DNA of 28,384 nt. Source: a virus. A program made the position numbers and the translations under genes. The stretch covers positions 1-28,384 of IMG/VR virus record IMGVR_UViG_3300043466_000980; one strand, written 5' to 3'. Under the pieces are notes generated by a model. It saw only the letters and a program-made list of their open reading frames with translations. It was not told the origin of the DNA and did no database searches. This document shows, piece after piece, positions 1-7,439 of the stretch. Numbering within the stretch: the first letter of the stretch is position 1; each line of letters begins with the position of its first letter.

Positions 1-976
1 ATTGAACATAGAACAACTGCCGTGTAAAGTTATTCCTGAATACTTCAGCTTAGAACAAATAAAGGCTATCATAATAAAGGATAATATTAGTTTTGGTAGT
101 GACGATGTAGATGCTTTGGCGAATGAATGGGATGTGGCAGATTTAGTTGACTGGGGTTATGAGTTTTCTAATTTTGAGAGTGAAAATGAAGTCATAGAAC
201 TTGAAGCAAAGGAAGATGACTTTGAAATACCAAACGAAATAAAAACCGATATTGTTATTGGCGATTTATTTGAGATAGGCGAACATCGTTTACTTTGTGG
301 CGATAGTACGGATAGCGACCAAGTGGCAAAGCTAATGAATAAAGAAAAGGCGGATATGGTTTTCACTGACCCGCCTTATGGAGTAAGCTATCAATCAAAT
401 ATGCGAACTAAGAGCGAAAAGTTTGATGTATTAGAAAATGACAATGTATTTATAACTGAATGGATAAATAATTTACCATTATTTTCAAAAGGATTTGTAT
501 TTATTTGGACAAGTTGGAAAGTATTAAAACAATGGATTGAGTTTTGTGAACCAATAGGAGAATTATCTAATATGATTATTTGGGATAAAGGCGGTGGCGG
601 TATTGGTGATTTAAAAAAAACATTTTTAACGGATTTTGAAGTTGCTTTAGTTTATCATAGGGGTGCAGAAATAAAAGGTAAAAGACTTGGTAGTGTTTGG
701 AGTGTTGGTAAAGATGCAACTTCTACATATTTGCATCCTACACAAAAACCTATTGAATTATCTGCAATAGCAATAGAAAATATTACTAATAAAAATGAAT
801 TGATTTTAGATTTATTTCTCGGTTCTGGTTCAACAATGGTAGCATCACATCAACTTAAACGTAAATGCTACGGTATGGAATTAGACCCTAAGTATTGTCA
901 AGTTATTATTGATAGAATGCGTAAACTTGACCCTACATTAAAGATTAAAAGAAACGGAATAGATTATAACAATTAA
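1..976 (+). CDS. ParB-like/beta-class DNA methyltransferase, 5'-truncated by window
   Basis: Probable site-specific DNA N6-adenine (or N4-cytosine) methyltransferase, likely protecting phage DNA from host restriction. The frame is open to the window edge; a TTG at 2 is available, but the first 50 visible residues (IIIKDNISFG, ALANEWD, LVDWGYEF) match the C-terminal part of the ParB/sulfiredoxin-like domain that usually precedes this enzyme, so the real start lies upstream. Numbering from that TTG: DPPY catalytic motif at 123-126, HPTQKP at 245-250, and the AdoMet-binding FLGSGST at about 272-278 followed by GMELDPKYC. The DPPY motif preceding the FxGxG motif is the beta-class order. No restriction partner is visible. 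It is followed 11 bp later by an OB-fold gene. The family call is confident; the target sequence cannot be predicted. Confidence 0.9.
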   Translation, partial: LNIEQLPCKVIPEYFSLEQIKAIIIKDNISFGSDDVDALANEWDVADLVDWGYEFSNFESENEVIELEAKEDDFEIPNEIKTDIVIGDLFEIGEHRLLCGDSTDSDQVAKLMNKEKADMVFTDPPYGVSYQSNMRTKSEKFDVLENDNVFITEWINNLPLFSKGFVFIWTSWKVLKQWIEFCEPIGELSNMIIWDKGGGGIGDLKKTFLTDFEVALVYHRGAEIKGKRLGSVWSVGKDATSTYLHPTQKPIELSAIAIENITNKNELILDLFLGSGSTMVASHQLKRKCYGMELDPKYCQVIIDRMRKLDPTLKIKRNGIDYNN

Positions 977-987
977 ACAAAAGTAAG

Positions 988-1314
988 ATGTACAAATTCA
1001 AAGGACAACTAATCGAAAAAAGTGAGATTCAAAATGTAGGTAAGACTACTAAACTTGAGTTCGTAATTAAAGACAGTTCTACACAATGGGAGAACTATGC
1101 TAAATTTGATATATACGGAGACCACATCCAAAAGTTGAAGTATGTGAACCTAAACGATGAAATTGAAGTTGTATTCAATGTAAAGGGCAGACAGTATAAT
1201 GGAAAAGTATATACTAACTTAGTAGCCTATAATATCAATACTGACTATAATAAAAAAGTTGAAACAAACCAAGTGACCGACAATAATTCAAATAACGATA
1301 ATTTACCTTTTTAA
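988..1314 (+). CDS. DUF3127-like OB-fold ssDNA-binding protein
   Basis: Predicted single-stranded DNA-binding protein of 108 residues. It reads as one OB fold: strands around KGQLIEKSEIQ, LEFVIKDSS, YAKFDIYGDH, DEIEVVFNVKGRQYNG and YTNLVAYNI. This resembles the Bacteroidota DUF3127 family, which is related to SSB. After a polar Asn-rich linker the protein ends in DNLPF, very like the acidic C-terminal tip (DDLPF) through which bacterial SSB recruits partners. That supports a role in phage replication or recombination, together with the ERF protein at 24078 and the RuvC-like protein at the right end. It starts at ATG 988, 11 bp after the methyltransferase stop. The family assignment is by eye. 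Confidence 0.7.
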   Translation: MYKFKGQLIEKSEIQNVGKTTKLEFVIKDSSTQWENYAKFDIYGDHIQKLKYVNLNDEIEVVFNVKGRQYNGKVYTNLVAYNINTDYNKKVETNQVTDNNSNNDNLPF

Positions 1315-1315
1315 T

Positions 1316-1501
1316 ATGCCTATTCCTAAACCTAAAAAGACAGAACGTAAACTTGAATTTATCAATCGTTGCATGGCGGATGATGTAATGACAAACGAAT
1401 ATAAAATAGCTGGTCAACGTTATGCAGTTTGTACTTTATCATTTGAGCAAACAAGACAAGCGGAATACCAAGCAAAAAAAGAAAAAAAGGATAAACAATG
1501 A
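1316..1501 (+). CDS. small conserved phage protein (MPIPKP/RCM/QR-AVC type)
   Basis: A 61-residue basic protein of unknown function. The pattern MPIPKPKK, then FINRCMADDVM, then QRYAVCTLSFEQ recurs in short phage proteins and at the N-terminus of some prohead proteases; I recognise the pattern but not a role. The C-terminus is Lys-rich. It starts one base after the preceding stop, and its own TGA overlaps the next ATG (ATGA at 1498), so it is translationally coupled to its neighbour. Confidence 0.6.
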   Translation: MPIPKPKKTERKLEFINRCMADDVMTNEYKIAGQRYAVCTLSFEQTRQAEYQAKKEKKDKQ

Positions 1502-1743
1502 AACAGACAGCAGTAGAATTTTTACAAGAGGCATTATCTATTCATTTTACTCACGAACAAGAGATGCAATTTATAGGGCTTTTCAATCAAGCCTTAGAAA
1601 TGGAAAAGAAACAAAGGGGTTATACAACAGAAGATGTTTTAAAAGCAGGCGAAATGGGCGAAATAAACCATTATGATTATAAACATATTGTTTCTTTATT
1701 AGAAGAGGCAAAAGCTTTAAATTGGGAAATAAAAAAGGAATAA
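1498..1743 (+). CDS. small hypothetical protein, paralogue-like to 13754
   Basis: An 81-residue acidic, mostly helical protein of unknown function. Its beginning (KQTAVEFLQEAL) and the QALEMEKKQ segment resemble the protein at 13754 (KQTAIQWLAEQV, QALELERKN), so the window holds two members of one small family that I associate with Bacteroidota phages. It ends immediately before the hairpin that precedes the terminase small subunit gene. The ATG overlaps the previous stop codon. Confidence 0.6.
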   Translation: MKQTAVEFLQEALSIHFTHEQEMQFIGLFNQALEMEKKQRGYTTEDVLKAGEMGEINHYDYKHIVSLLEEAKALNWEIKKE

Positions 1744-1780
1744 TTTGCGCAAAGTATCGAAAAATGGTACTTATTGCAAA
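1744..1780 (+). other. palindrome/hairpin in the gap before terS
   Basis: The 66-bp gap before the terminase genes opens with a perfect 10-bp palindrome, TTTGCGCAAA (1744-1753). A stem AAGTATC (1752-1758) with GGTACTT (1766-1772), one G-T pair and a 7-nt loop, can be flanked by an outer TTTGC/GCAAA pair (1744-1748 with 1776-1780). There is no T-run, so it is not an obvious terminator. Its place directly upstream of the terminase small subunit makes a packaging or processing site possible, but nothing proves it. Confidence 0.35.
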
Positions 1781-1809
1781 ATAATTCTAAACAGTGAAAA
1801 AACAGAGAT

Positions 1810-2136
1810 ATGCCAAACCCTGAAAACCTTAAACCATTTAAGAAAGGTGAAACTGGAAACCCAAACGGTAGACCAAAGAAACTGCCACCTATCAAAGAAC
1901 TTATTGAGAAAACTTTGGGTGAGGAGAAGAACGGTATTAGTGGAGTGGATGCTATATTCAAAGTATTACTCTCAAAGGCTGTCAAAGGCGATTTAAAAGC
2001 CTCTCAGATGCTACTGGACTATTACTATGGCAAAGCAACACAAAAGACTGAGATAAGCGGAGCAGATGGCGAAAAGATAGAATTTAAAATTGATGTAATT
2101 GAGGCGAAAGAAAATAAACCTTTTCAACCTGAATAA
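1810..2136 (+). CDS. terS: terminase small subunit (DUF5681-like)
   Basis: Predicted 108-residue DNA-recognition subunit of the packaging terminase. The N-terminus LKPFKKGETGNPNGRPKK is the hallmark of the DUF5681/terminase-small-like family, followed by a helical region (about residues 25-75) and a short polar tail. It starts at ATG 1810; its stop overlaps the ATG of the large subunit (TAATG at 2134-2138), so the two are coupled and adjacent as expected for terS-terL. It lies just downstream of the palindrome at 1744. Confidence 0.75.
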   Translation: MPNPENLKPFKKGETGNPNGRPKKLPPIKELIEKTLGEEKNGISGVDAIFKVLLSKAVKGDLKASQMLLDYYYGKATQKTEISGADGEKIEFKIDVIEAKENKPFQPE

Positions 2137-3326
2137 TGAAAACAACTCCAGTTTTCTTATGGAATATATATCCTGAAAAATACTCAAACGTTACAACTGA
2201 TAAGAAAGTTATTTGCGTTAATCAGGGTGGTACTTCAAGTAGTAAAACCTATTCTATATTACAAGTTCTTTTCAAGTTAGCAATAGAGAATGAAAGATTT
2301 GTAATAACAGTAGTTGGTCAAGATATACCAAACTTAAAACGTGGCGCTATCCGAGATGCTGAAACAATAGTACACTCGGATTTTGCTATTCAGTCAATGA
2401 TAACAAAGTATAACGGCTCAGATAAAATTTACTATTTCAAAAACGGTTCTATCTTAGAATTTACCTCTTATGAATCTAGTCAGGATGCAAAGAACGGAAA
2501 GCGCGATGTTCTATTTGTAAACGAAGCAAACGGTATTGACTATTCTATATTCTATGAATTAGATATGCGTACAAAGTTTAGAACGTTTATCGACTATAAC
2601 CCAAACGCTGAGTTTTGGGTACATGAGAAAGTATTAAAGATGCCAAACGTTGCTTTCTTTATTTCTAATTACCAGCACAATCCTTTTATATCTCAATCAA
2701 TAGTTGATAGTATTGAAAGCCTGCAATATTTAGACCCTCAACTCTGGAGGGTTTACGGATTAGGGCAAACTGGAAAAATAGAAGGCTTAGTATTTGATTA
2801 TAGAATAATTAACCAGATGCCAAGATACTTAGATAAAGAGGCTTATGGCTTAGACTTTGGCTTTAGTAATGACCCGACAACTTTAATACATTGCGGTTTA
2901 TCAGACGGTCAAGTTTATGGTCAGGAAATAATATACAATAAAGGGTTAACTAATTCAGATATAAACAACTTATTGAGAAGTAATAATATATCTAAAAATA
3001 GTGTTATCTTTGCAGATAGCGCAGACCCAAAAAGTATTCAGGAACTTAAATTGTACGGCTGGAATATTAGACCAGCAGATAAAGGGAATGATAGTATCAA
3101 TTACTCTATAAGTTTATTAAAACAATACGGAGCGATTAACATAACTCAAAACTCTGTTAACTGGATAAAAGAGGCAAAGGCTTATAAATGGAAAGAGGAA
3201 CGGAATGGGAATAGAACAAACAGTCCTGTAGATGCTTTTAACCATGCTTGGGATGCTTGCAGATATTGGGCGCTCGGTATGTTATCAGCAAATAAAGGTA
3301 AAGGCTTAATGGCATTCAGTAACTAA
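2136..3326 (+). CDS. terL: terminase large subunit, ATPase and nuclease
   Basis: The 396-residue motor that pumps DNA into the prohead and cuts concatemers. The ATPase half has a Walker A loop GGTSSSKT (31-38), a Walker B DVLFVNEA (124-131, catalytic Glu130) and DYNPN (153-157) in the coupling region. The RNase H-like nuclease half has three candidate metal-binding acidic positions: Asp240 in GLDFGF, Asp294 in FADSADPKS and Asp367 in SPVDAFNHAWD. Length and motif spacing fit the Terminase_3/PBSX type. The gene after it is not the portal, which sits 15 kb downstream, so head genes are separated from the terminase here. Confidence 0.95.
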   Translation: MKTTPVFLWNIYPEKYSNVTTDKKVICVNQGGTSSSKTYSILQVLFKLAIENERFVITVVGQDIPNLKRGAIRDAETIVHSDFAIQSMITKYNGSDKIYYFKNGSILEFTSYESSQDAKNGKRDVLFVNEANGIDYSIFYELDMRTKFRTFIDYNPNAEFWVHEKVLKMPNVAFFISNYQHNPFISQSIVDSIESLQYLDPQLWRVYGLGQTGKIEGLVFDYRIINQMPRYLDKEAYGLDFGFSNDPTTLIHCGLSDGQVYGQEIIYNKGLTNSDINNLLRSNNISKNSVIFADSADPKSIQELKLYGWNIRPADKGNDSINYSISLLKQYGAINITQNSVNWIKEAKAYKWKEERNGNRTNSPVDAFNHAWDACRYWALGMLSANKGKGLMAFSN

Positions 3327-3387
3327 CTATATTCATATACATATAAACACAAACAAAATTCTTTTTTTATATCTAAATACATATATT

Positions 3388-3714
3388 ATGACAAACGAAG
3401 ATTTAAAGCAGATTGCAGAATTACTACCAATTTTGAGTAAGTATCCAACTAACTATCAGGCAAAGAGTTTGATGCAACAGATTCAAAGGATTCTAAACAA
3501 TAACTCTGGAAACAGATTCAAGTCAGTTAGAAATACAAACGGCGGTATTTTAGCACCAGAACCAAAGACACAAAGTCAAATCATTGAGGATAAGCGCGTA
3601 TCTCTTATGGAAGCAAAGAGGCTAAATGAAGAAAGTCAAGATAATGAATCAGGTCAAGTTTTAGCACATAGTGAAAACATAAAGAGAACACGAAAACCAA
3701 GAAACAATGATTAG
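3388..3714 (+). CDS. hypothetical protein, polar C-terminus
   Basis: A 108-residue protein with a helical N-terminal half (MTNEDLKQIAELLPILSKY) and a disordered-looking, charged C-terminal half ending in RTRKPRNND. I do not recognise the family. It begins after a 61-bp A+T-rich gap with no clear promoter and overlaps the next gene's ATG by 8 bases. Its place between terL and neck/tail genes suggests a structural or assembly accessory role, but this is only positional. Confidence 0.55.
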   Translation: MTNEDLKQIAELLPILSKYPTNYQAKSLMQQIQRILNNNSGNRFKSVRNTNGGILAPEPKTQSQIIEDKRVSLMEAKRLNEESQDNESGQVLAHSENIKRTRKPRNND

Positions 3715-4474
3715 TCTTACAACAGACAACGGCGTTAAGTTTAAATACCCTGAATCCTTACATGATATTACTTTAAAACAGTATATTGAATATTTGGATT
3801 TTGTTGAGCCTACAAAGCCACAGGTCTTAAAGGATATTGACAAGGCAAATATTAAGATTCAGGAATGCGTAGAAATCAGAGACCAGAAAGGTCTTGAAAT
3901 AGCAAAAAATGAATTAAATGCAAGTATTGATAGTATAGACGATGTTGTTAAATACCAGCAGTTATTCCCTTACTATGCGCGCGTTATTTCATACTTTAGC
4001 GGTTTGGATGTTGCTTTTATCTTAGGACAGGATGGTGGAGCAGGAATGAGAGTAGACCACTTACAATGGCTATATGCTCAAACTATAAACATTTTTAACA
4101 ACTTGCCTGAAGTCGAATATACAAACGTCTTAGAAGTTAATGAAGAACTTTGGTATTTGCCAGAGCGATTCATGGCTAACAGTACGGTCATTGAATTTGC
4201 AGAAGCTGCACAATTTCAGGCTAACATGGCTAAAGTTGAAGGAGGCGAATGGAAAGCACTGGCAAAAATGATGTGTGTACTTGTTAGGAAAAAAGATGAG
4301 CAATATTCTGATAAGTTATTAAAACGTGAAGAATTATTCTTATCTTGGAACTTATATGATTGTTGGACAGTAGCTTTTTTTTTGTCGAAGCAAATCGAGA
4401 AATACGCAATAAGTTCAGCAATCTATACAAACGCGCAGAATTTGATGCGGTTAAAGCAGGAATTGAGCAATTAA
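3707..4474 (+). CDS. tail assembly-type protein, zero-frame product
   Basis: A 255-residue protein of unknown family, mainly helical, with conserved-looking patches (YPESLHDITLKQYIEYLDF; LFPYYARVISYFSGLDVAFI; LSWNLYDCWTVAFF). Near its end the codons GCT TTT TTT TTG (4373-4384) contain a classic -1 slippery heptamer, T TTT TTT. After it the zero frame runs only 30 more codons, whereas the -1 frame stays open to 4665, close to the next gene. A short product plus a -1 frameshifted longer product is the pattern of tail assembly chaperones (lambda G/G-T type). Unlike lambda, five genes lie between this one and the tape measure gene. Function is inferred from the frameshift pattern and location only. 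Confidence 0.6.
   Translation: MISLTTDNGVKFKYPESLHDITLKQYIEYLDFVEPTKPQVLKDIDKANIKIQECVEIRDQKGLEIAKNELNASIDSIDDVVKYQQLFPYYARVISYFSGLDVAFILGQDGGAGMRVDHLQWLYAQTINIFNNLPEVEYTNVLEVNEELWYLPERFMANSTVIEFAEAAQFQANMAKVEGGEWKALAKMMCVLVRKKDEQYSDKLLKREELFLSWNLYDCWTVAFFLSKQIEKYAISSAIYTNAQNLMRLKQELSN
4375..4381 (+). promoter_or_regulatory. candidate -1 ribosomal frameshift site T_TTT_TTT
   Basis: Nine T residues span 4375-4383. In the zero frame the heptamer reads T TTT TTT, matching X XXY YYZ. Slipping back one base after Phe225 continues as FVEANREIRNK for 94 residues, giving a 319-residue fusion. No downstream stem-loop is obvious by eye. A miscounted homopolymer (true length 10 T) would give the same fusion as one plain gene. 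Confidence 0.55.
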
Positions 4475-4665
4475 ATGAGGGGTTTGGTTGGTATTTAACG
4501 ATAAAACAAATAGCAGAGAGCGGTATTTTTAACAGACCAGATGCAACACCTATGAGAAGCGCGGAACTGGCTAATCTTTACGAGGCTTATACCTACCTTA
4601 GTAGTGTCGCAGCTGAGAATGATTACCAAAAACGCTATCAGGATGTCTTAATGAATAAACGTTAA
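4381..4665 (+). CDS. -1 frame extension of the 3707 gene
   Basis: Codons in the -1 frame from the slippery site to TAA, 94 residues (FVEANREIRNKFSNLYKRAE to YQDVLMNKR). It reads as real helical protein and fills the 191 bases that would otherwise be non-coding before the ATG at 4669. The only ATGs in this frame are at 4360, upstream of the slip, and well downstream (at MRSAELANL), with no ribosome binding site, so independent initiation is less likely than frameshifting. If the homopolymer is miscounted, this is simply the C-terminus of the preceding gene. Confidence 0.6.
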   Translation, partial: FVEANREIRNKFSNLYKRAEFDAVKAGIEQLNEGFGWYLTIKQIAESGIFNRPDATPMRSAELANLYEAYTYLSSVAAENDYQKRYQDVLMNKR

Positions 4666-4668
4666 ATA

Positions 4669-5241
4669 ATGAAATTAGTACAAATCTCAAATCTTTTTAA
4701 CCAAATCTGTTTAGCTATCAATCAAAGTACGGCTGGCAGAGTTGGATTCTATCATTACGGTTGGTATTCCGATGTTAATACTAACGTACAAAACAACTGG
4801 ACTGGTCAGAACACAGTAGGGGTTATTTATCCAAGTGTTCAGTTGCTATATCCTACAGCTTCCGTAGAGATTAAGGAAAAATCAGTAAGGGGAACGCTTA
4901 ACTGTCGTTTGATATTCTCAGACTTACAATATTACAATAATGATGCAAGCACTAACCAGCGTTCTATAATCGAAGTACAAAGCGATTTAGAGGACTTGGC
5001 GGTTAATGTATTGAGTGAATTCAATAGAATAGGCAGAACTAAAGACTATCAATGTGGAATTACTACACCTATCTCTATTGACTACCTTAGTGACGCGCAT
5101 AATAACAGTTTAGTTCTGTTAGATACAAGTTTTACTATCTGGTATCAGTGGGACTGTCCTATTGACGTTGCTGACATTTCTACTTTGACTGGAGACTTTG
5201 CAGATGTACCCCCTCCGATAATTGACTTAGAGCAAGAATAA
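4669..5241 (+). CDS. putative tail terminator/neck protein
   Basis: A 190-residue protein with an N-terminal helix (LVQISNLFNQICLAINQS), aromatic beta-rich middle (FYHYGWYSD, VGVIYPSVQLLYP, LNCRLIFSDLQYYN) and acidic C-terminus. The central helix (IIEVQSDLEDLAVNVLSEFN) flanked by strands resembles tail terminator/completion proteins that cap the tail tube. Placed directly before an HK97-gp10-like gene, as is usual for neck genes. Its stop overlaps the next ATG (5241). No catalytic motif is present; assignment is by fold impression and context. Confidence 0.45.
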   Translation: MKLVQISNLFNQICLAINQSTAGRVGFYHYGWYSDVNTNVQNNWTGQNTVGVIYPSVQLLYPTASVEIKEKSVRGTLNCRLIFSDLQYYNNDASTNQRSIIEVQSDLEDLAVNVLSEFNRIGRTKDYQCGITTPISIDYLSDAHNNSLVLLDTSFTIWYQWDCPIDVADISTLTGDFADVPPPIIDLEQE

Positions 5242-5810
5242 TGACACAGGAAGAAGCATTAAATACATTGAGTGAAGAGGTCGCTGAAATCGTTCTAATT
5301 TCTGTTAGGGCAGAACTGGAAGCACAAGGTCATAAGATGACTGGCGACCTTTATAACTCTATTAAGTACGAAATAAGAAGCGAAGCAGGAAAGTCAATAA
5401 TAGACTATTTCTTTTTGGACTATGGTATGGTGCAAAACTACGGTATTAAAGCGGATAGGATTCCTTTTAATCCTGGTAGTGGTGCAAAGAAAAGTAAGTA
5501 TATTGATGGCTTAGTTAAGTTTGTTCAGAATAGAATGGGTAAGTCAGGCAAAGAGGCGGAACGTATCGCTTTTGCTATTGCACGAAAACATAAGACAGAG
5601 GGAATGCCAACAGCTAATAGTTATAGTTCTAAATATACAAAGAATGGCAGAAGGTTAAACTGGATAAGTGAAGGTATAGCTGAAGCAACTCCAAAAGTAA
5701 ACGAGGCTATTTCTAAATACTTTCCTATGGTAATTGATAGTATCATGATTTCAGCCTTTGCAGAAATAAGTAAACAAAATTCTAAAAATCTAAAAGTAAA
5801 TATTAAATAA
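5241..5810 (+). CDS. HK97 gp10-like neck/tail completion protein
   Basis: A 189-residue protein that probably joins head and tail. A helical N-terminus leads to KMTGDLYNSIKYEI, the T-G-x-L-x-x-S-I pattern typical of HK97 gp10-like proteins, then YGMVQNYGIKADRIPF and a long helical C-terminal part (KYFPMVIDSIMISAFAEISK). An embedded segment, GSGAKKSKYIDGLVKFVQNR with AFAIARKHKTEGMPT, is also commonly seen in this family. The ATG overlaps the preceding stop; the next gene follows after 1 bp. Confidence 0.6.
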   Translation: MTQEEALNTLSEEVAEIVLISVRAELEAQGHKMTGDLYNSIKYEIRSEAGKSIIDYFFLDYGMVQNYGIKADRIPFNPGSGAKKSKYIDGLVKFVQNRMGKSGKEAERIAFAIARKHKTEGMPTANSYSSKYTKNGRRLNWISEGIAEATPKVNEAISKYFPMVIDSIMISAFAEISKQNSKNLKVNIK

Positions 5811-5811
5811 A

Positions 5812-6126
5812 ATGGACCAGGAAACAGCTGAATTACAAGCAGGATTTTTAAACGAAATATTGACAGAGTATTTAACGTCTATCATGTTCAAAGTCTTTGC
5901 TCTTTGGGACACTCAATATAAGAAGCAATATCAAACAGTATTGATTCCTACAAAGTATGAAACAGATTATGACAATGCAAGCGAATCAGTACAATTAGCT
6001 TTTGCAAGGGTAAGCATTAAAACTTTGGTATTACCTTACTCTACAGCTGATGACTTTGTTAGTAGCTTTGACAATCAAATTTCGAGCGATACTGAACTTT
6101 ATGCTTACTTAAATCCAAAACCATAA
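5812..6126 (+). CDS. hypothetical tail-region protein
   Basis: A 104-residue acidic protein of unknown family: a helical N-terminal half (QAGFLNEILTEYLTSIMFKVFALWD), then shorter strand-like segments (IKTLVLPYSTADDFVSSF). It sits between the gp10-like gene and a large tail protein, with the next ATG overlapping its stop (6126), so it is probably a minor structural or assembly protein. No motif points to a specific role. Confidence 0.55.
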   Translation: MDQETAELQAGFLNEILTEYLTSIMFKVFALWDTQYKKQYQTVLIPTKYETDYDNASESVQLAFARVSIKTLVLPYSTADDFVSSFDNQISSDTELYAYLNPKP

Positions 6127-7439
6127 TGGCTGTAATTTACACACCGCCCTACTCACCAAATTCGATGTATAGACCTAATGTCTTTGTTACGTCTCAAACA
6201 ACTACTGACAATTTGGTTCTGGCTGTCGCTACTATTTTAGTTGATGGTGTTACTAATATAACATCTATAAGAAAGCCTCCAGCTTACACAACAGGAACAG
6301 CACCGATAACTTACTTTTTTGAGTTTGACGTATCAAAGACATTACAGACAGTATCTGCTCCAAATCCAAAGACAATAACAAGTGTTTTCTCAAAGGATTT
6401 AAATGTAAATTATAATTTTTTAAATACTGACTGCCATACCTCAGTAGGTTTATTGATTCAATATTATTATATTGACCCTGTTACAAATTTATTAACTATA
6501 TATCCAGCAGTTGACATTATCGGAGCAGGTTATAACGCTACAATAGGAACACGACAGACTTTGGACTATATGGGTTTGGATATCTATGCTATAGGCTATC
6601 CGACAACACCCGGTATTTATGATAAATATTGGTTAACTAAACTACCATACGTTTCACCACTTGCATCAGCTACAACAAATAACCCTATTCCTATTTGTAA
6701 AACTGAGAATCTTACAATGTCTTATATTCCTACGGCAGGAACTAACGCTTTAAGAGTTATTATTTATGACCAGAATCAGACAGTTGTAGGTACTGCTGGT
6801 TATATTAGTGTAACTCCAAATAGTTCTTACACACCGAGAACTATTGGCATAGGAATACCACAGTTATCACTTGCAACTTACACTGCTTTTAATCCAACTT
6901 TTGGAACTAATTTAGCAAATATATCTGAAGGTTATTACTACTCTATTCAGGCAGGGAATCTAATTGCACCGAGCGCGTTCACTTTGCAGGGTGTTAAGTA
7001 TATGTTTAAAGTTGTTGACTGTTGTGCTAATAAAGTAAGGTTGCATTGGCTTAATAGATTAGGCGGTTCAGATGCTTACACTTTTACGAATAAGAAAACA
7101 GTCTTAGAATCTAATGCAAGTGAAATAGCGCAAAAAATGCAAACTTGGATACAAGCTACACCGCCATCGCCATCTACTTATACATGGGATAAAGGTAGGT
7201 ATAAGATACAACAGACAGTTTTAAAAGAGTATGAAGTTGAATCTACTTTTTACGATGTTAGTTGGGGGGAATGGTTAGCGGAACTATTGAGCAGTCCAGA
7301 AGTCTACATGGAGACACCGAGCGGTTTAGTATCGGTTGTTATTACTGACAGTCAAATAAAGATTGAAGAAACTAACGAACTGATAAACGTGACTGTGAAG
7401 TTTACAGAATCTAATAATATAAGCGTACAACAAAACTAA
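6126..7439 (+). CDS. large tail structural protein
   Basis: A 437-residue beta-rich protein. N-terminal part (about 1-130) is Thr/Pro/Tyr-rich; a middle part has TENLTMSYIPTAGTNALRVIIYDQNQ, which looks like an Ig/Fn3-like sandwich; a conserved-looking segment RLHWLNRLGGSDAYTF (around residue 305) is one I associate with Bacteroidota phage tail proteins; the end is a compact domain. No enzyme motif is seen. It precedes the 704-residue tail-tip-like protein and the tape measure gene, so it is probably a distal-tail or baseplate component. Start ATG overlaps the preceding stop codon. Confidence 0.55.
   Translation: MAVIYTPPYSPNSMYRPNVFVTSQTTTDNLVLAVATILVDGVTNITSIRKPPAYTTGTAPITYFFEFDVSKTLQTVSAPNPKTITSVFSKDLNVNYNFLNTDCHTSVGLLIQYYYIDPVTNLLTIYPAVDIIGAGYNATIGTRQTLDYMGLDIYAIGYPTTPGIYDKYWLTKLPYVSPLASATTNNPIPICKTENLTMSYIPTAGTNALRVIIYDQNQTVVGTAGYISVTPNSSYTPRTIGIGIPQLSLATYTAFNPTFGTNLANISEGYYYSIQAGNLIAPSAFTLQGVKYMFKVVDCCANKVRLHWLNRLGGSDAYTFTNKKTVLESNASEIAQKMQTWIQATPPSPSTYTWDKGRYKIQQTVLKEYEVESTFYDVSWGEWLAELLSSPEVYMETPSGLVSVVITDSQIKIEETNELINVTVKFTESNNISVQQN

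Noticed and set aside
157-366. Minus-strand open frame within the methyltransferase gene
   Set aside because: Shadow of a strongly supported + strand gene. All minus-strand frames in this window (for example 1677-1985, 13913-14224, 24847-25182) are similar shadows with low-complexity or Ser/Phe-rich translations.
1422-1676. 84-residue frame across the two small genes
   Set aside because: It overlaps two coupled ORFs in another frame and its Arg/Lys-rich translation looks like frame noise.
1745-1996. 83-residue frame over the start of terS
   Set aside because: Conflicts with the DUF5681 motif in terS and begins inside the hairpin region.
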